From positions 1 to 6,266 of the forward strand of contig JALQUD010000059.1 of assembly GCA_023268595.1 (NCBI GenBank): a stretch of DNA of 6,266 nucleotides, given 5' to 3'. Origin of the DNA: Candidatus Saccharimonadia bacterium. GTDB lineage: Bacteria > Patescibacteriota > Saccharimonadia > Saccharimonadales > UBA4665. A program made the translations under genes and the position numbers. Shown here piece by piece: positions 4,247 through 6,266 of this stretch. A model generated the notes under the pieces. The model saw nothing but the letters and a program-made list of their open reading frames with translations, did no database searches and was not told the origin of the DNA. Position 1 is the stretch's first letter. Every line of letters starts with the position of its first letter.

Positions 4247-6266
4247 CCTGAATACCATCCGCAGCTATCAGCAGCGTTATAAGTGGAGCGATGAACCTGC
4301 GCCGCATGGCGCTGATGCCTTGGCTGTCCGCATCGGTGCCCAGCTGGGTGCTATCGAGGAGACGACATCGATCGGGGCTTATTATAAAGGAATCGTCATC
4401 GCCCGGGTCGTCAGCTGCCAGGACCATCCGGACGCCGACCGGCTGCACGTCTGCCTGCTGGATGACGGCGGTGTCGTGCAAGGTGTGGACCGTGACGAGG
4501 ATGGCTACGTCCAGGTCGTCTGTGGTGCGCCCAACGTGCGCGAAGGCCTGCTCGTCGCATGGTTGCCGCCGGGTACGGTGGTGCCGGAAAGCTATGCGAG
4601 CGAACCTTTTGAGCTATCGGCGCGTCCGCTCCGCGGGGTGGTCAGCAATGGTATGCTCGCCAGCCCACGTGAGCTGTCCATCGGCGACAGCCATGAGGGC
4701 ATCTTGGAAATCGATGAGCAGATCGCGCCCGGTACCGACTTCGCAGCGCATTTCGGTCTGGCCGACGATGTCATATTCGATATAGAGAACAAGATGTTCA
4801 CGCATCGTCCCGATTGTTTCGGTCTGCTTGGCATATGCCGTGAAATCGCCGGCATCCAGGATATGGCGTTCAAAAGCCCCGACTGGTACCGCAGTGATGC
4901 TGCTGTGCCAGCCCAGGTACCGACGTCATTGCCCCTGACGGTCCGCAATGAGATACCGCAGCTCGTGCCGCGCTTCACGGCCATAAGCATGGCTGATGTC
5001 ACTGTGGCGCCGAGCCCGGTCTGGCTCCAGGTTGAGCTGAGCAAGGTCGGTTTGCGTCCGATCAACAACGTGGTCGACTTGACGAACTATTTGATGCTAC
5101 TGACTGGCCAGCCGCTGCACGCCTATGACTATGACAAGGTGAAGGCTCTGAGCGATGGAGAGGCTGCATCGATCGTGGTCCGCCATCCGGAGCCAGGCGA
5201 GCAGATCGCGCTATTGAACGGTAAGACCGTCGAGCCGCGTGCCGAGGCCATAATGATCGCCAGCGACAAACAGCTGATCGGTGTCGGCGGCATCATGGGT
5301 GGTGCCGACACGGAAGTCGACGACACGACTCGCAACATCATCATCGAGGCGGCGAACTTTGACATGTATTCAGTCCGCCGGACCAGTATGTCCCATGGTC
5401 TGTTCACCGATGCCGTAACGCGTTTCAACAAGGGCCAATCTCCATTGCAGACCCGGACCGTGCTTGCCAAGATGGTCCATGATGTCATGGATATCGCCGG
5501 TGGCACTGTCGCCAGTCCGCTGGTCGACGACAATCATCTTAGTACCGAGCTTCTGGCGCGAAACTCGATTCACCCTCCTGTGACGGTGACGTCCGGTTTT
5601 ATCAATGAGCGGCTGGGGCTTGCTTTGACTTCGGAGGCTATAGCCCAGTTACTGACCAATGTTGAGTTCGATGTCGTGATGGATGGCAGTTCGCTGACCG
5701 CTACCGCACCGTTCTGGCGTACGGACATCGAGATTGCCGAGGATATCGTCGAAGAAGTCGGCCGGTTGTACGGTTTTGACAAGCTACCGATCGAACTGCC
5801 GCAACGACCGGCCCGACCGGTGGTGCGTAATGCCATGATCGACCTGAAACAGCGTCTGCGGGATGAGCTCGCCTGTGCCGGCGCCAACGAAGTCTTGTCG
5901 TACAGCTTCGTACATGGTGACCTGTTCGATAAGGCCGGCCAGGATGCTGCGCGGGCATACAAGCTCAGCAACGCCTTGAGTCCCGACCTGCAATATTACC
6001 GGCTCAGCTTGCTGCCAAGCCTGCTTGATAAGGTCCGGCCCAACGTCAAACTTGGCCATGACCAATTCATGCTCTACGAGATCGGCCGGACGCACGATGT
6101 GACCGATACTGACGAGGCAGGCCTGCCAGGTGAGCGGACCGTACTTGAAGCTGTGTTTACTGCCGACGAAAAGCATGCCGGTGGGGCGGCCTACTATCAG
6201 GCCCGGGCATTGGTTGATTGGCTTGTTGGTCGCTTTGGCATCACTTTGGAGTATGAGCAGCTTGAT
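4236..6266 (+). CDS. pheT: Phenylalanyl-tRNA synthetase beta subunit (3' end outside window)
   Basis: The frame is open for 677 codons and runs off the right edge; bacterial PheT is usually about 790-800 residues. Domains in order: N-terminal MKVS module; tRNA-binding OB domain (about 48-165) with HPDADRLHV (64-72), VVCGAPNVREG (94-104) and GVVSNGMLAS (134-143); B3/B4 editing domain (about 240-400); B5 domain (about 440-520) with APFWRTDIEIAEDIVEEVGR (491-510) and LYGF; then the catalytic-like core from about 530. Editing-site residues seem intact: His295 in GQPLHAYDYD, Glu371 in IIIEAANFD, and Thr391/Ala393 in TDAVTRFNKG align by spacing with E. coli/Thermus His261, Glu334, Thr354 and Ala356. 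The usual DASHRFERG is DAVTRFNKG here. The OB domain has a roughly ten-residue acidic insert (about 76-91). The C-terminal FDX-ACB anticodon domain would lie beyond the window. The subunit partners PheS and edits mischarged Tyr-tRNA-Phe. Confidence 0.97.
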   Translation, partial: MKVSLNTIRSYQQRYKWSDEPAPHGADALAVRIGAQLGAIEETTSIGAYYKGIVIARVVSCQDHPDADRLHVCLLDDGGVVQGVDRDEDGYVQVVCGAPNVREGLLVAWLPPGTVVPESYASEPFELSARPLRGVVSNGMLASPRELSIGDSHEGILEIDEQIAPGTDFAAHFGLADDVIFDIENKMFTHRPDCFGLLGICREIAGIQDMAFKSPDWYRSDAAVPAQVPTSLPLTVRNEIPQLVPRFTAISMADVTVAPSPVWLQVELSKVGLRPINNVVDLTNYLMLLTGQPLHAYDYDKVKALSDGEAASIVVRHPEPGEQIALLNGKTVEPRAEAIMIASDKQLIGVGGIMGGADTEVDDTTRNIIIEAANFDMYSVRRTSMSHGLFTDAVTRFNKGQSPLQTRTVLAKMVHDVMDIAGGTVASPLVDDNHLSTELLARNSIHPPVTVTSGFINERLGLALTSEAIAQLLTNVEFDVVMDGSSLTATAPFWRTDIEIAEDIVEEVGRLYGFDKLPIELPQRPARPVVRNAMIDLKQRLRDELACAGANEVLSYSFVHGDLFDKAGQDAARAYKLSNALSPDLQYYRLSLLPSLLDKVRPNVKLGHDQFMLYEIGRTHDVTDTDEAGLPGERTVLEAVFTADEKHAGGAAYYQARALVDWLVGRFGITLEYEQLD

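Noticed and set aside
4592..5068. Minus-strand open frames opposite pheT (also near 5129-5533, 5570-5971, 5784-6176)
   Set aside because: These are shadows of the pheT frame, whose domains account for the whole stretch.

Overview
The window is a 6.3 kb stretch of bacterial chromosome with about 55% GC by eye, tightly packed and using the standard code. UGA ends at least four of the genes (gpmA, yajQ, the 134-residue ORF and pheS), so it is not reassigned. The genes are housekeeping ones plus one accessory-type carbohydrate enzyme. The PheS and PheT proteins have a divergent style that I associate with Patescibacteria/CPR, perhaps Saccharibacteria. The signs are a Cys4 knuckle and an insert in PheS, and a PheT N-terminus and RFNKG motif unlike proteobacterial ones. 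This lineage call comes from memory of family style and is only a moderate-confidence inference.

Layout, left to right. (1) The 3' end of a plus-strand gpmA (phosphoglycerate mutase) ends at 224. It faces a minus-strand gene, and the two share a bidirectional hairpin terminator at 253-277. (2) On the minus strand, a GH63/mannosylglycerate-hydrolase-like (alpha/alpha)6-barrel glycosidase (279-1634 or 279-1652) lies just downstream of yajQ (1689-2195). Each has its own -10 box. (3) A 103 bp divergent intergenic region (2196-2298) carries the yajQ promoter and a promoter for an unrecognised 134-residue plus-strand ORF (2299-2703). (4) A plus-strand pheS - small helical protein - pheT operon runs off the right edge. 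Its genes overlap by 4 and 11 bp. The middle gene looks like a member of the four-helix-bundle (S23/IVP or Avd-like) superfamily, which is unexpected between the two subunits of phenylalanyl-tRNA synthetase.

A pattern runs through the window. Every gene that starts a transcript (GH63, yajQ, the 134-residue ORF, pheS) has a -10 element placed so that transcription should begin 0-5 nt before the start codon, which means leaderless or nearly leaderless mRNA. The two operon-internal genes (the helical-bundle gene and pheT) instead have Shine-Dalgarno motifs 8 nt before ATG. No RNA gene, insertion sequence, CRISPR array or phage gene was seen. The most interesting item is the helical-bundle gene translationally coupled inside the pheS-pheT operon; the leaderless layout comes next.
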